Below are positions 8,170 through 16,273 of a stretch of DNA of 64,000 bases, in pieces (position 1 is the first letter of the stretch; each line of letters opens with the position of its first letter). The position numbers were made by a program, and so were the translations under genes. The stretch comes from Erythrobacter sp. SDW2 (GTDB taxonomy: Bacteria; Pseudomonadota; Alphaproteobacteria; Sphingomonadales; Sphingomonadaceae): the NCBI RefSeq assembly GCF_021431965.1, contig NZ_CP090370.1:558001-622000 (forward strand), read 5' to 3'. The notes beneath the pieces are model-generated. The model had not been told where the DNA came from and did no database searches. It saw nothing but the letters and a program-made list of their open reading frames with translations.

Positions 8170-9165
8170 ATGACCGCCAGCTATCCCGCCACCCGCCTGC
8201 GCCGGACCCGTGCCTCCGCCTGGAGCCGCGCCATGTTCCGCGAGACGCAGCTATCGCCCGCCGACCTGATCTGGCCGATGTTCATCATCGAAGGGCAGGG
8301 GCAGGAGGAGCCCATCGCCAGCCTGCCGGGCGTCTCGCGCTGGTCGGTGGACGGCATCGTGGCACGGGCGAAGGAAGCGGTGTCGCTCGGCATCCCGTGC
8401 ATCGCGCTGTTCCCCAACACCCCGCCGGCCCTGCGCAGCGATGACGGCAAGGAAGCCTACAATCCCGACAATCTGATGTGCCGCGCGATCAAGGCGGTGA
8501 AGGACGCCTGCGGCAGCGATCTCGGCGTGCTGACCGATGTCGCGCTCGATCCCTATACCAGCCACGGCCAGGACGGGCTGCTCGATGACAAGGGCTATGT
8601 CGCGAACGACGCCACGGTGTCGGTGCTGGTCGACCAGGCGGTCAACCAGGCCGAGGCCGGGGCCGACATCATCGCCCCGTCCGACATGATGGACGGCCGC
8701 GTCCGGGCCATCCGCATGGCGCTGGAGATGGGCGAGCACCACAATGTCCAGATCATGGCCTATTCGGCCAAATATGCCTCGGCTTTCTATGGCCCGTTCC
8801 GCGACGCGGTGGGCAGCGGGGGGCTGCTGAAGGGCGACAAGAAGAGCTACCAGATGGACCCGGCCAACGCGCTGGAGGCGCTGCGCGAGATCGAGCTCGA
8901 TATCGCCGAGGGGGCAGACAGCGTGATGGTCAAGCCGGGGCTCGCCTATCTCGACATCATCTGGCGGGCCAAGGCGACGTTCGGCGTGCCGGTGTTCGCC
9001 TATCAGGTGAGCGGCGAATATGCCCTGATCGAAGCCGGCGCAGCGGCGGGCGTGGGTGACCGGGATGCGCTGCTGATGGAGAAGCTGGTGGCCTTCAAGC
9101 GCGCCGGGTGTTCGGGTGTTCTGACCTATCATGCGCCGGTGGCCGCCCGCATCCTGAATGGCTGA
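8170..9165 (+). CDS. hemB: delta-aminolevulinic acid dehydratase (porphobilinogen synthase)
   Basis: Condenses two 5-aminolevulinate molecules to porphobilinogen in heme and bacteriochlorophyll synthesis. Length (331 aa) is normal. The Schiff-base lysines are K201 (MAYSAKYASAFYGPFR) and K255 (VMVKPGLAYLD). The metal region reads DVALDPYTSHGQDG, without the cysteine triad of zinc enzymes, so this is the magnesium-type enzyme. The ATG at 8170 is the first sensible start after the M23 gene. Its end overlaps the GNAT gene start (ATGGCTGA), which implies translational coupling. Confidence 0.95.
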   Translation: MTASYPATRLRRTRASAWSRAMFRETQLSPADLIWPMFIIEGQGQEEPIASLPGVSRWSVDGIVARAKEAVSLGIPCIALFPNTPPALRSDDGKEAYNPDNLMCRAIKAVKDACGSDLGVLTDVALDPYTSHGQDGLLDDKGYVANDATVSVLVDQAVNQAEAGADIIAPSDMMDGRVRAIRMALEMGEHHNVQIMAYSAKYASAFYGPFRDAVGSGGLLKGDKKSYQMDPANALEALREIELDIAEGADSVMVKPGLAYLDIIWRAKATFGVPVFAYQVSGEYALIEAGAAAGVGDRDALLMEKLVAFKRAGCSGVLTYHAPVAARILNG

Positions 9166-9715
9166 CTTCCGCCACGAAACCGAACGGCTGGTGCTGCGCG
9201 ACTGGCAGGACGAGGACTGGCCGCAGTTCTGGCAGGGCACCAACACGCCCGAGGTCATGCGCTGGCTCGGCGGCGTGTGCGACGATGCCAAGCGCGACGC
9301 GGCGCAGGAACGGCTGCTCTCCTACCAACGCGACCACGGCCACACTTTCTGGTGCGTCGAGCGCAAGGCGGATGGTGCGGTCCTCGGCTTCTGCGGGCTC
9401 AAGCGGTCGAACCAGGCCGGCGGGCCGATGGGCATGATGGAGGTCGGCTGGCGGTTGCGACAGGATGCGTGGGGGCAAGGCTATGCGAAAGAGGCGGCTG
9501 CCGCTTCGCTCGGCCTCGCCTTCGACCACTTCGGTGCGGAGGAGGTCATCGCCATGACCGTCGATGGCAATGCGCCGAGCTGGGGGCTGATGCTGCGGCT
9601 GGGTATGCGGCGGCGCAAGGATCTCGACTTCGCCAATGACGATTTCGATCCCGGATCGGGCGTCATCATCGTCTATTCGATCGACCGCGATAGCCGGGAG
9701 GCGCGGCGTGGCTGA
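9158..9715 (+). CDS. GNAT acetyltransferase (RimJ/RimL-like)
   Basis: A 185-residue N-acetyltransferase. It opens with FRHETERLVLRDWQDEDW, typical of the RimJ/RimL branch, and has the acetyl-CoA loop in the region WRLRQDAWGQGYAKEAAAA, followed by the V/N-rich motif B (MTVDGNAPSWGLMLRLGM). Substrate unknown; ribosomal protein N-termini or small amines are possible. It overlaps hemB by eight bases and the next gene by eight bases, so it is the middle gene of a coupled set. Confidence 0.85.
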   Translation: MADFRHETERLVLRDWQDEDWPQFWQGTNTPEVMRWLGGVCDDAKRDAAQERLLSYQRDHGHTFWCVERKADGAVLGFCGLKRSNQAGGPMGMMEVGWRLRQDAWGQGYAKEAAAASLGLAFDHFGAEEVIAMTVDGNAPSWGLMLRLGMRRRKDLDFANDDFDPGSGVIIVYSIDRDSREARRG

Positions 9716-11942
9716 GTTGGGGTTCGACCGGGTGATCCGCACCAACCGCTGGCTGTTCGTCTGCACAGTTCTCGCCGGCAGCTTCCTGCTGTTCCTGGTC
9801 CAGCCGATGGTGGCGCGGATGGCGCTGCCGCGACTGGGCGGCGCCCCGGCGGTGTGGAACAGCGCCATGCTGGTCTACCAGGCCTTGCTGCTGGCCGGAT
9901 ATGCCTATGCCCACCTGATCGGACGCTTCTCCATCAGGCGGCAGGCCAGCATCCATCTCGCGGTGCTGTTGCTGGCGGCGCTGACTCTGCCGATTTCGCT
10001 GGCCGACTTGCCGCCCGCGGCCAGCGGGTGGGAAGCAGCCTGGGTACCGCTGTTGTTTGCACTGACCATCGGCCCGGTGTTCTTCGCCGTCTCGGCGCAG
10101 GCGCCGCTGATGCAGCGCTGGTACGCCGCCGATCCCGCCGCCGGCGATCCCTACTGGCTTTACGCCGCCTCCAACCTCGGCAGTTTCGCCGGGCTGCTGG
10201 CCTATCCCTTGCTGTTCGAGCCGTTCATCCGGCTGGGCGGGCAAAGCTGGGTGTGGACGCTCGGCTACGGCGTGCTGATCGTGCTGGTGATGCTGGCCGC
10301 GTGGTCGCGCCGTAACGCCGGGGCGTCGCCTGAAGCCGCCGCCGATGCGCGCCCGGCGGAGCCGATCGGATGGCGGCGCATCGCCTTGTGGCTGGCGCTG
10401 TCGGCGGTGCCTTCCGGCCTGATGCTGTCGACCACCACCCACCTCACCACCGACATCGTGGCGATGCCGCTGCTGTGGGTCATTCCGCTCGGGCTGTACC
10501 TGCTCAGCTTCAGCATAGCATTCCGGGAAGAAAGCCGGATCGGTTCGTTCCTCGTCCTGGCGGCGCCGCTCATCGCGCTGTTCACCGGTGGCCAGGCGAT
10601 GGCGTCGTCGAGTGGCGGCAGCTTCCTCTATGCGCTGGCCTCGCTGCTGCTCCTGATGGCCTTTGCCGTGGCGCTGCATCACCGCCTTTATGCCGACCGG
10701 CCCGGGCCGGAACGGCTGACGCTGTTCTACCTCGTCATGAGCGCCGGCGGCGCGCTCGGCGGCCTGTTCACCGCCTTGATCGCGCCGATGGTGTTCGACT
10801 GGGTGTGGGAGCATCCGCTGCTGATCCTCTCCGGTGCCGCCTTGCTGCCGCGCAGCGCCTGGAGCGGATGGTATGAGCGGCTTGGCCTGGGCGAGGAGCG
10901 CCGTCGCACCGTGGTGCTGGCGCTGCTGCTGGCGGTGTTCGCGGGCGGCTACTGGATGCAGGAGCAACTGATGCGGGGCAATGACCTCGGCGTGACGCTG
11001 GCGATGTGCATGCTGGCCGCTATCGGCTTGCTGCTGCTGATCGATCGCCCGGCGTTCCTGATCGCGCTGCTGGCCATGATGCTGGCGCGCAGCGGCTTCG
11101 ATACGGTCGAGCAAAGCTGGGCAGGTGCCCGCGAGCGCAGCTTCTTCGGCGTCTATGCCGTGCGTGAACAGGAGGAGCAGGGGTTTCGCGACTTGGTCCA
11201 TGGCACCACGCTGCATGGCCGCCAGTTGCTGCACCCGGCGAGGGCGCTGGAGCCGACGACCTATTACACGCGCAATGGCGGGGCCGGGCTGGTGCTGGCC
11301 CATGCGCCCGAGCTGGTCGGGCCGGAGGCGCGCATCGGGGTGGTCGGGCTCGGGGTCGGCACGCTGGGCTGCTATCGCCAGCCGGGACAGCAGTGGGAAT
11401 TCTTCGAGATCGACCCGGTCGTGCTGGAATATTCGCAGGCCGGCCATTTCACCTTCCTCGAACGATGCACACCCGACGCGCCGACGCATATCGGCGATGC
11501 CCGGATCGTGCTGGAAGACATGGAGCCCGCGCGGTTCGACATCCTTGCCATAGATGCCTTCAGCTCGGATGCGATCCCGCTCCACCTGATGACGCGCGAA
11601 GCCTTCGGCATCTATAGCCGGGTGCTGTCGGAGGACGGCATCCTGCTGGTGCATGTGTCGAACCGCTTTCTCGATCTTGCCCCCATGGTCAACGGCCTCG
11701 CCCGCGCCAACGGGATGGAAGGGCGCATCAGGCGCGACACCGGCCGGTTGAGTCCCGCCGCATCGCCATCCTGGTGGATCGCGCTGGCCCGGGACGAGGC
11801 TTTGCTGGAGCGCTTGCCGAAGCCCGAGAAGGGCGACTGGGACCGGTTGCCGGACCCGCCTAAGCGGGTATGGTCCGACGATTTCGCTTCGATCCTTCCC
11901 TTCCTGCAATGGGAATCCATGCTGGAGACAAGTCATGACTGA
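9708..11942 (+). CDS. membrane protein fused to spermidine-synthase-like domain
   Basis: A 744-residue fusion. The first ~480 residues form about ten hydrophobic helices, starting with [19 protein letters not shown], followed by a Rossmann methyltransferase-like domain. That domain has the SAM-binding strand [14 protein letters not shown], the acidic [10 protein letters not shown], and [18 protein letters not shown], as in spermidine synthase. Such fusions are common, but their reaction is not settled and polyamine transfer should not be assumed. GTG at 9708 is preferred: GGGAGG precedes it and it overlaps the GNAT stop (GTGGCTGA). It overlaps the next gene by eight bases (ATGACTGA). Confidence 0.82.
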   Translation: MAELGFDRVIRTNRWLFVCTVLAGSFLLFLVQPMVARMALPRLGGAPAVWNSAMLVYQALLLAGYAYAHLIGRFSIRRQASIHLAVLLLAALTLPISLADLPPAASGWEAAWVPLLFALTIGPVFFAVSAQAPLMQRWYAADPAAGDPYWLYAASNLGSFAGLLAYPLLFEPFIRLGGQSWVWTLGYGVLIVLVMLAAWSRRNAGASPEAAADARPAEPIGWRRIALWLALSAVPSGLMLSTTTHLTTDIVAMPLLWVIPLGLYLLSFSIAFREESRIGSFLVLAAPLIALFTGGQAMASSSGGSFLYALASLLLLMAFAVALHHRLYADRPGPERLTLFYLVMSAGGALGGLFTALIAPMVFDWVWEHPLLILSGAALLPRSAWSGWYERLGLGEERRRTVVLALLLAVFAGGYWMQEQLMRGNDLGVTLAMCMLAAIGLLLLIDRPAFLIALLAMMLARSGFDTVEQSWAGARERSFFGVYAVREQEEQGFRDLVHGTTLHGRQLLHPARALEPTTYYTRNGGAGLVLAHAPELVGPEARIGVVGLGVGTLGCYRQPGQQWEFFEIDPVVLEYSQAGHFTFLERCTPDAPTHIGDARIVLEDMEPARFDILAIDAFSSDAIPLHLMTREAFGIYSRVLSEDGILLVHVSNRFLDLAPMVNGLARANGMEGRIRRDTGRLSPAASPSWWIALARDEALLERLPKPEKGDWDRLPDPPKRVWSDDFASILPFLQWESMLETSHD

Positions 11943-12513
11943 GAGCCACGGCGACAGATTTCCGGGCGTCCGCATCATCCCCATCCACGGCAAGACGCCG
12001 CAGATCCACGAGACTGCCTTCATTGCCCCCGGCAGCGTGCTGATCGGCGATGTCACCATCGGGGCCGACAGTTCCATATGGTACAATTGCGTGCTGCGCG
12101 CCGACGTCAGCCGGATCGTCATCGGCGCGCGGAGCAATGTGCAGGACGGCAGCGTGCTCCATTGCGACCCGCCGCGTCCGGGCGATCCGGACGGCAGCCC
12201 GCTCATCATCGGTGACGATGTGCTGATCGGGCATATGGCGATGGTGCATGGCTGCACGATCCATGATCGCGGCTTTGTCGGCCTCGGCGCGATTGCCATG
12301 AACAAGGCGGTGATCGGCAGCGACGCCATGCTGGCGGCCGGCGCGATGCTGACCGAAGGCAAGGTGATGGAGCCGCGCTCGCTGTGGGCGGGGCGTCCGG
12401 CCAAACCCTTGCGCGACCTCGACGATGCCGCCGTCATGGGCATGCGGATGGGCGTGGCGCACTATGTTGAGAACGCCCGGGCGCATAGGGCGGCGGTTGA
12501 GAAACTCGGTTGA
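11935..12513 (+). CDS. gamma-class carbonic anhydrase family protein
   Basis: A 192-residue left-handed beta-helix protein of the gamma-CA / YrdA group. Hexapeptide turns run from ETAFIAPGSVLIGDVTIG onward. The three expected metal ligands are visible as H76 (VLHCD), H100 (LIGH) and H105 (VHGC), so metal binding is likely; carbonic anhydrase activity itself is not guaranteed in this group. It is the last gene of the overlapping hemB series. The convergent small RNA terminator lies 44 bases downstream. Confidence 0.88.
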   Translation: MTESHGDRFPGVRIIPIHGKTPQIHETAFIAPGSVLIGDVTIGADSSIWYNCVLRADVSRIVIGARSNVQDGSVLHCDPPRPGDPDGSPLIIGDDVLIGHMAMVHGCTIHDRGFVGLGAIAMNKAVIGSDAMLAAGAMLTEGKVMEPRSLWAGRPAKPLRDLDDAAVMGMRMGVAHYVENARAHRAAVEKLG

Positions 12514-12556
12514 TTTTTAGCCGATGAGAATCAATGCGTTGGCGTCAAAGGGGTGG

Positions 12557-12579
12557 AAAACCTTCCTGAAACAGGAAGG
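12557..12579 (-). terminator. Rho-independent terminator of the candidate small RNA
   Basis: A perfect 8-bp stem, CCTTCCTG (12561-12568) with CAGGAAGG (12572-12579), and a 3-base loop, is followed on the minus strand by TTTT (12560-12557). It is the clearest part of the RNA gene. Confidence 0.75.
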
Positions 12580-12711
12580 CTCGACTCGCGAATCGCGCTC
12601 TCAAAGGGAATCATAGGCTTGACGTGGTTGGGAGCCGAGTCGTTACCTCGGCTCCCTGACCATTCCGCTACGATTTTCAGCAATCGCCAGCGGGCATGGG
12701 CTCTTGCAAGC
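12557..12711 (-). ncRNA. candidate structured small RNA
   Basis: This occupies the 262-base gap between the carbonic anhydrase gene and the Cas2-like gene. On the minus strand it has a promoter (12718-12745), a body with several stem-loops, and a terminator (12557-12579), giving about 155 nt. Predicted stems, by eye: GCU-CGAUU with AAUCG-AGC (12664-12688); a long arm with GGAAU/AUUCC, UGGU/ACCA and a 10-bp GGGAGCCGAG/CTCGGCTCCC capped by a 7-base loop (about 12608-12664); and CGCG/CGCG. No convincing reading frame runs along it. It does not match 6S, 4.5S, tmRNA or a tRNA by inspection. The DNA is visibly AT-richer than its flanks. Whether it acts in trans or on the divergent gene is unknown. 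Confidence 0.5.
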
Positions 12712-12745
12712 TCGGATACGTTATCCGATCCGGCTCTAAGGTCAA
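12712..12745 (-). promoter_or_regulatory. promoter of the small RNA with overlapping palindrome
   Basis: Minus-strand TTGACC (12745-12740) and TAACGT (12723-12718) are separated by 16 bases. The -10 is embedded in an inverted repeat, TCGGATA-CGT-TATCCGA (12712-12728), that could be an operator. The -35 lies only 30 bases from the ATG of the divergent Cas2-like gene. Confidence 0.5.
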
Positions 12746-12775
12746 GGCGATTGCGACCCTTGAAAGGGCAAAGCA

Positions 12776-13045
12776 ATGTCTGTGATTCTTGTTACTTACG
12801 ACCTCAAATCGCCGGGCCGAGACTACTCGACTCTCCACGATTTCCTGACAGCGCACACGTACTGCAAAGGCCTTGAATCAGTATGGCTTCTCGACACACA
12901 ACAAAGCGTTCTGAAAATCAGGGACGAGTTGCGTGCAAGAACGGATGCCAACGATAAAATTTTCGTAGTCAAACTCGGGCGAGATTGGGCTTCATATAAT
13001 TACTATTGCGCCGAATGGCTGAACAAGCCTGAGAGAACCTTCTAG
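12776..13045 (+). CDS. stand-alone Cas2/VapD-fold protein (SinR family)
   Basis: An 89-residue ferredoxin-like-fold protein. The start MSVILVTYDLKSPGRDY resembles the first strand and acidic residue of Cas2 and VapD, and the phrases LESVWLLDT, IRDEL and NDKIFVVKLG fit the small 'SinR family' Cas2-like proteins. Whether it is a nuclease is unknown; the strand-1 Asp is present. There are no cas1, cas effector genes or repeats nearby, so a CRISPR role is unlikely. An AAGGG motif lies before the ATG. Codon use is AT-richer than the flanking genes, which suggests transfer. It is divergent from the candidate small RNA; a toxin or RNase role is inference only. Confidence 0.65.
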   Translation: MSVILVTYDLKSPGRDYSTLHDFLTAHTYCKGLESVWLLDTQQSVLKIRDELRARTDANDKIFVVKLGRDWASYNYYCAEWLNKPERTF

Positions 13046-13072
13046 ACGGCATTGTCGCGGGCATTGGCCACC

Positions 13073-14668
13073 TCAATCGCGGATCAACGCCCGCAGCGTC
13101 TCGATCCGGTCGGCCTCGTGCACCGGCTTGTCCCAGCGGATGCGGTGGATGCGGGGGAAGCGCATGGCGAGCCCGCTCTTGTGGCGCTTGCTTTCATGCA
13201 CGCTGTCGAAGGCGACCTCCAGCACCAGTGTGCGCTCGACCTCGCGCACCGGACCGAAGCGATTGAGCGTCGTCTGCCGCACCAGCCGGTCGAGCTTCTT
13301 CAGCTCCTCGTCGGTGAAGCCCGAATAGGCCTTGCCCACCGGCAGCAGTTCCGCGCCCGCATCGGGGTCGCCGTCCCAGCAACCGAAGGTGTAGTCGGAA
13401 TAGAAGCTGGAGCGCTTGCCGCTGCCGCGCTGGGCATACATCAGCACGCAATCGACCAGCAGCGGATCGCGCTTCCACTTGTACCACAGCCCCACGCGCC
13501 GCCCGGCGACATAGGGCGAGTCCCGGCGCTTGAGCATCAGCCCTTCGATGGCGTCGTCGCGCGCCGTCTCGCGGATCGCGGCGAGGTGCTCGAAATCGCG
13601 CGCCTCGACCACCTGGCTCAAGTCGAAATGGCTGTCGGGCAGGCGGGCCACCAGCGCTTCGAGCCGGTCGCGCCGACCAGTCCAGGGTTGCTCGCGCAAA
13701 TCCTCGCCTTCGACGATCAGCGCATCATAGAGCCGCACGAAAGCGGGGTATTCGGCCAGCATCTTCTTGCTGACGGTCTTGCGCCCGAGCCGCTGTTGCA
13801 GGGCATTGAAGCTCGCCGCGCCGCCTTCCTCGCCACCCTGGTGCGTGCCCCGGACGAGCAACTCGCCGTCGAGCACCGCGGGGAACGGCAGCCGGTCCAG
13901 CAGTTCGGGAAAGGTCGCCGAGATATCGTCGCCCGAGCGCGAGTAGATGCGGGTCTCGTCGCCCGCGCGGACCAGTTGCACGCGGATCCCGTCCCATTTC
14001 CACTCGGCGACATAGTCGGCCAGATCGACCACCGTTTCCTCGAGCGGGTGGGCCAGCATGAAGGGGCGGAAGGTCGGCAGGTTCTCGGTTTCGGGCGGCT
14101 CCGCGCCATCTGCGGCCCAGGCGAACAGCTCGGCATAGGGCGGGGCGAGGCCGTGCCAGTATTCCTCGACCTGTTCGACATCGACCGCGAACGCCTGCGC
14201 AAAGGCGACCTTGGCGAGGCGGCTCGAAATGCCGATCCGCATCGCGCCCGTGGCCAGCTTGAGCAGCGCAAAGCGACCCGAAGGATCGAGCCGGTCGAGC
14301 AACTCGGTCAGCACTCGGGGCGCGGTCGCACGGGTGGTGCCGGATAGTATTTCCACGGTTTCGCTGACTGTCGGCGGCGGTGCTGCCTCGCCCTCTGGCG
14401 CCGGCCACAGCAGGCTCGCTGTCTCTGCCGTATCGCCCACGAAGTCGCGGCTCAGCGTCCACAGCACGGGGTCGATCCGCTCCTGCATCAGCCCGCGAAT
14501 GGTGGAGCTTTTCACGGCAGGAAAGTCGAGCCCGTCGGTCAATGCCGCTAATGCCCAACCGCGATCCGGATCGGGCGTGCCTCGCAAGTACTGCGCGATC
14601 AGCCGCAGCTTCTCGTTGCGGCTGCGGGTATAGACCAGCGCGTCGATCAGGGCGGCGAATTCCTCCAC
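13073..14668 (-). CDS. ATP-dependent DNA ligase, DNA-damage-response type
   Basis: Seals nicks using ATP. The 531 residues contain an N-terminal DNA-binding domain (about 1-200) and an adenylation domain with the nucleophile in motif I EWKWDGIR (K224). The C-terminal OB-fold ends with RFPRIHRIRWDKPVHEAD, the conserved motif VI region. This is the alphaproteobacterial 'cisplatin damage response' ligase family, distinct from the essential NAD-dependent LigA and from LigD, since no polymerase domain is present. GTG at 14668 lies three bases after the stop of the exonuclease gene, so both are translated from one message. Its usual partners, a DEXH helicase and the PdeM phosphoesterase, are not next to it. 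Confidence 0.9.
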   Translation of the reverse strand: MEEFAALIDALVYTRSRNEKLRLIAQYLRGTPDPDRGWALAALTDGLDFPAVKSSTIRGLMQERIDPVLWTLSRDFVGDTAETASLLWPAPEGEAAPPPTVSETVEILSGTTRATAPRVLTELLDRLDPSGRFALLKLATGAMRIGISSRLAKVAFAQAFAVDVEQVEEYWHGLAPPYAELFAWAADGAEPPETENLPTFRPFMLAHPLEETVVDLADYVAEWKWDGIRVQLVRAGDETRIYSRSGDDISATFPELLDRLPFPAVLDGELLVRGTHQGGEEGGAASFNALQQRLGRKTVSKKMLAEYPAFVRLYDALIVEGEDLREQPWTGRRDRLEALVARLPDSHFDLSQVVEARDFEHLAAIRETARDDAIEGLMLKRRDSPYVAGRRVGLWYKWKRDPLLVDCVLMYAQRGSGKRSSFYSDYTFGCWDGDPDAGAELLPVGKAYSGFTDEELKKLDRLVRQTTLNRFGPVREVERTLVLEVAFDSVHESKRHKSGLAMRFPRIHRIRWDKPVHEADRIETLRALIRD

Positions 14669-14671
14669 CCG

Positions 14672-15706
14672 TCAGTCGTCCTCATCCTCGTAACCCACCA
14701 GCGCCAGCGCGCGCGCCTTGCGCTGGTGCAGCTGGTGCCAGCGCAGCAGGGCTTCCTCGCGGCCGTGGGTGATCCAGCTTTCCTGCGGGTCGACCTCCTC
14801 GATCGTGCGGGTCAGCTCGTGCCAGTCGGCGTGGTCGGAGATCACCAGCGGCAGCTCGACATTGCGCTGGCGGGCGCGCTGCCGGACGCGCATCCAGCCG
14901 CTCGCCATGGCGGTGACCGGATCAGGCAGGCGGCGGCTCCAGCGGTCGTTGAGCGCGCTGGGAGGACAGACCACGACATGGCCGCGCAAGTCGTCCTGGC
15001 CCGCATCGCCGACCAGCCGCAGATCGCCCAGGTCGACGCCGAGTTCCTCGTAGAGGCGGCACATGCGTTCCATCGCCCCGTGGAGGTAGATCGGCCGGGT
15101 GTGCCCTGCGCGGCGCAGTTCGGCGATCACCCGCTGGGCCTTGCCCAGCGCATAGGCACCGACCAGCACGCAAGCGTCGGGGTGCGCGACGAGCCGATCG
15201 AGCAGCTTGGCGATCTCCTGCTCGATCGGCGGGTGGGTGAACAGCGGCAGACCGAAGGTCGCCTCGGTGATGAAGATGTCGCAAGGTGTGACTTGGAACG
15301 GGGCACAAGTGGGGTCCGGCCGCCGCTTGTAGTCGCCGGTGATCACAACCCGCTCGCCCGCATGTTCGAGCAGGATCTGGGCGCTGCCGAGCACATGTCC
15401 GGCGGGAACGAAGGTGGCGTCGACCCCGCCCTGCAGCCGGATGGTCTCGCCATAGGCGGCCGGTATGGCCTTGTGCAGCACTTCGCCGGCACCGTTCTCG
15501 GCACCGGTGCGATAGCGCAGTTCCATGATCGCCAGGGTCTCGGGCGTGGCGATGGTTTGTCCGTGCCCGCCGCGGGCATGATCGGCGTGGCCGTGGGTCA
15601 CCAGAGCCCGATCAACCGCGCGTGCCGGATCGACCCAGCAATCCGCCGGGACCACATGGATCCCCCATGGCTCGGCCTTGATCCAGGAAAAGGGGGCGCT
15701 CCGCAT
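14672..15706 (-). CDS. ligase-associated DNA exonuclease (metallo-beta-lactamase fold)
   Basis: A 344-residue metallo-beta-lactamase/beta-CASP protein of the group always found beside this ligase; expected to trim DNA ends during repair. The metal motif HGHADH is at residues 38-43. Further ligands are in AGHVLGSAQ and ITGDYKRR, and a C-terminal SDHAD is present. The ATG at 15706 (MRSAPFSWIK) is chosen because the metal-binding fold starts soon after it; the open frame upstream is not coding. It is followed by the ligase gene with a 3-base gap. Confidence 0.87.
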   Translation of the reverse strand: MRSAPFSWIKAEPWGIHVVPADCWVDPARAVDRALVTHGHADHARGGHGQTIATPETLAIMELRYRTGAENGAGEVLHKAIPAAYGETIRLQGGVDATFVPAGHVLGSAQILLEHAGERVVITGDYKRRPDPTCAPFQVTPCDIFITEATFGLPLFTHPPIEQEIAKLLDRLVAHPDACVLVGAYALGKAQRVIAELRRAGHTRPIYLHGAMERMCRLYEELGVDLGDLRLVGDAGQDDLRGHVVVCPPSALNDRWSRRLPDPVTAMASGWMRVRQRARQRNVELPLVISDHADWHELTRTIEEVDPQESWITHGREEALLRWHQLHQRKARALALVGYEDEDD

Positions 15707-15744
15707 GTCGCTACAACCCGGCAAGCGGGGCCGGCGTTCCGCTC

Positions 15745-16269
15745 CTATTGCTCGGCAACGGCTTCGATAGTGCCCCAGCAGTCTTCGGCATCCAGCAGGT
15801 GGGAGCGAGTCCCATCGGCATGGGTCATGATAGTCCCGCCGTCGCAGACCATGGCGCGCTTGCCTTGATCCATGAAGATGAGCTGGAAGCCCGCATCCTT
15901 GCGCGGATAACGTGAGGTGTCGACAGCGCGGCCCATACAATCTGGACCCTCGGATGACGAAAGATACTCGAAGAAAACGAAGTACCCCAAGTCTTCGAAT
16001 GATTCGTATTTCCAGCGCGCCGGAACCCGCTGTTCCCCACTGACGATCAGGCCGGTTCCATCGGCGTTAAAGGTCCAGCTTTCGAAGCATTCCGGCTTGC
16101 CATCCGGCCCCTTCCTGGTGGCTGCGAACTGCCATGTGCCTATTTCTATCAGTCGCGGGGCCACCGTTTCGGGGACTTGAACCCAGGGCTCGTCCTCGGC
16201 CTGCGCAGGCAAAGGGGCCACGTGCGCGAAAAGAAGTGTGGCGATTGCCGCCACAGCCGGAAAACGCAT
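15745..16269 (-). CDS. secreted protein of unknown function
   Basis: 174 residues with a clear signal peptide (MRFPAVAAIATLLFAHVAPL, cleavage near PAQA-E). The mature part has a beta-rich look, with phrases such as IEIGTWQFAATRKGPDGKP, SWTFNADGTGLIVSGEQRVP and a C-terminal CDGGTIMTHADG. Cysteines in the mature part could form periplasmic disulfides. The pattern of a weight/threshold-type beta-barrel is suggestive of small lipocalin-like domains but not diagnostic. It starts four bases after the clpA stop, an odd pairing of a secreted protein with a cytosolic chaperone. Confidence 0.7.
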   Translation of the reverse strand: MRFPAVAAIATLLFAHVAPLPAQAEDEPWVQVPETVAPRLIEIGTWQFAATRKGPDGKPECFESWTFNADGTGLIVSGEQRVPARWKYESFEDLGYFVFFEYLSSSEGPDCMGRAVDTSRYPRKDAGFQLIFMDQGKRAMVCDGGTIMTHADGTRSHLLDAEDCWGTIEAVAEQ

Positions 16270-16273
16270 CGCC

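Noticed and set aside
6291-8171. Very long minus-strand open frame continuing upstream of the helicase
   Set aside because: It is antisense to the M23 gene, is low-complexity, and arises from the high GC content; the helicase starts at 6290.
9636-9707. Longer start for the spermidine-synthase-like protein
   Set aside because: It lies fully inside the GNAT gene; GTG 9708 has a good ribosome site and coupling overlap.
12608-12680. tRNA-like stem with a 7-base loop (T33-like, AAC)
   Set aside because: The stem is 10 bp, no acceptor or T-arm pairs around it, and D-arm bases do not pair. Better explained as part of the small RNA.
12557-12711. 6S RNA identity of the small RNA
   Set aside because: The closing stem and central bubble of 6S are not convincing, and the usual neighbours are absent; left as unknown.
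12776-13045. CRISPR locus because of a Cas2-like protein
   Set aside because: No direct repeats or spacers and no cas1 or effector within the window.
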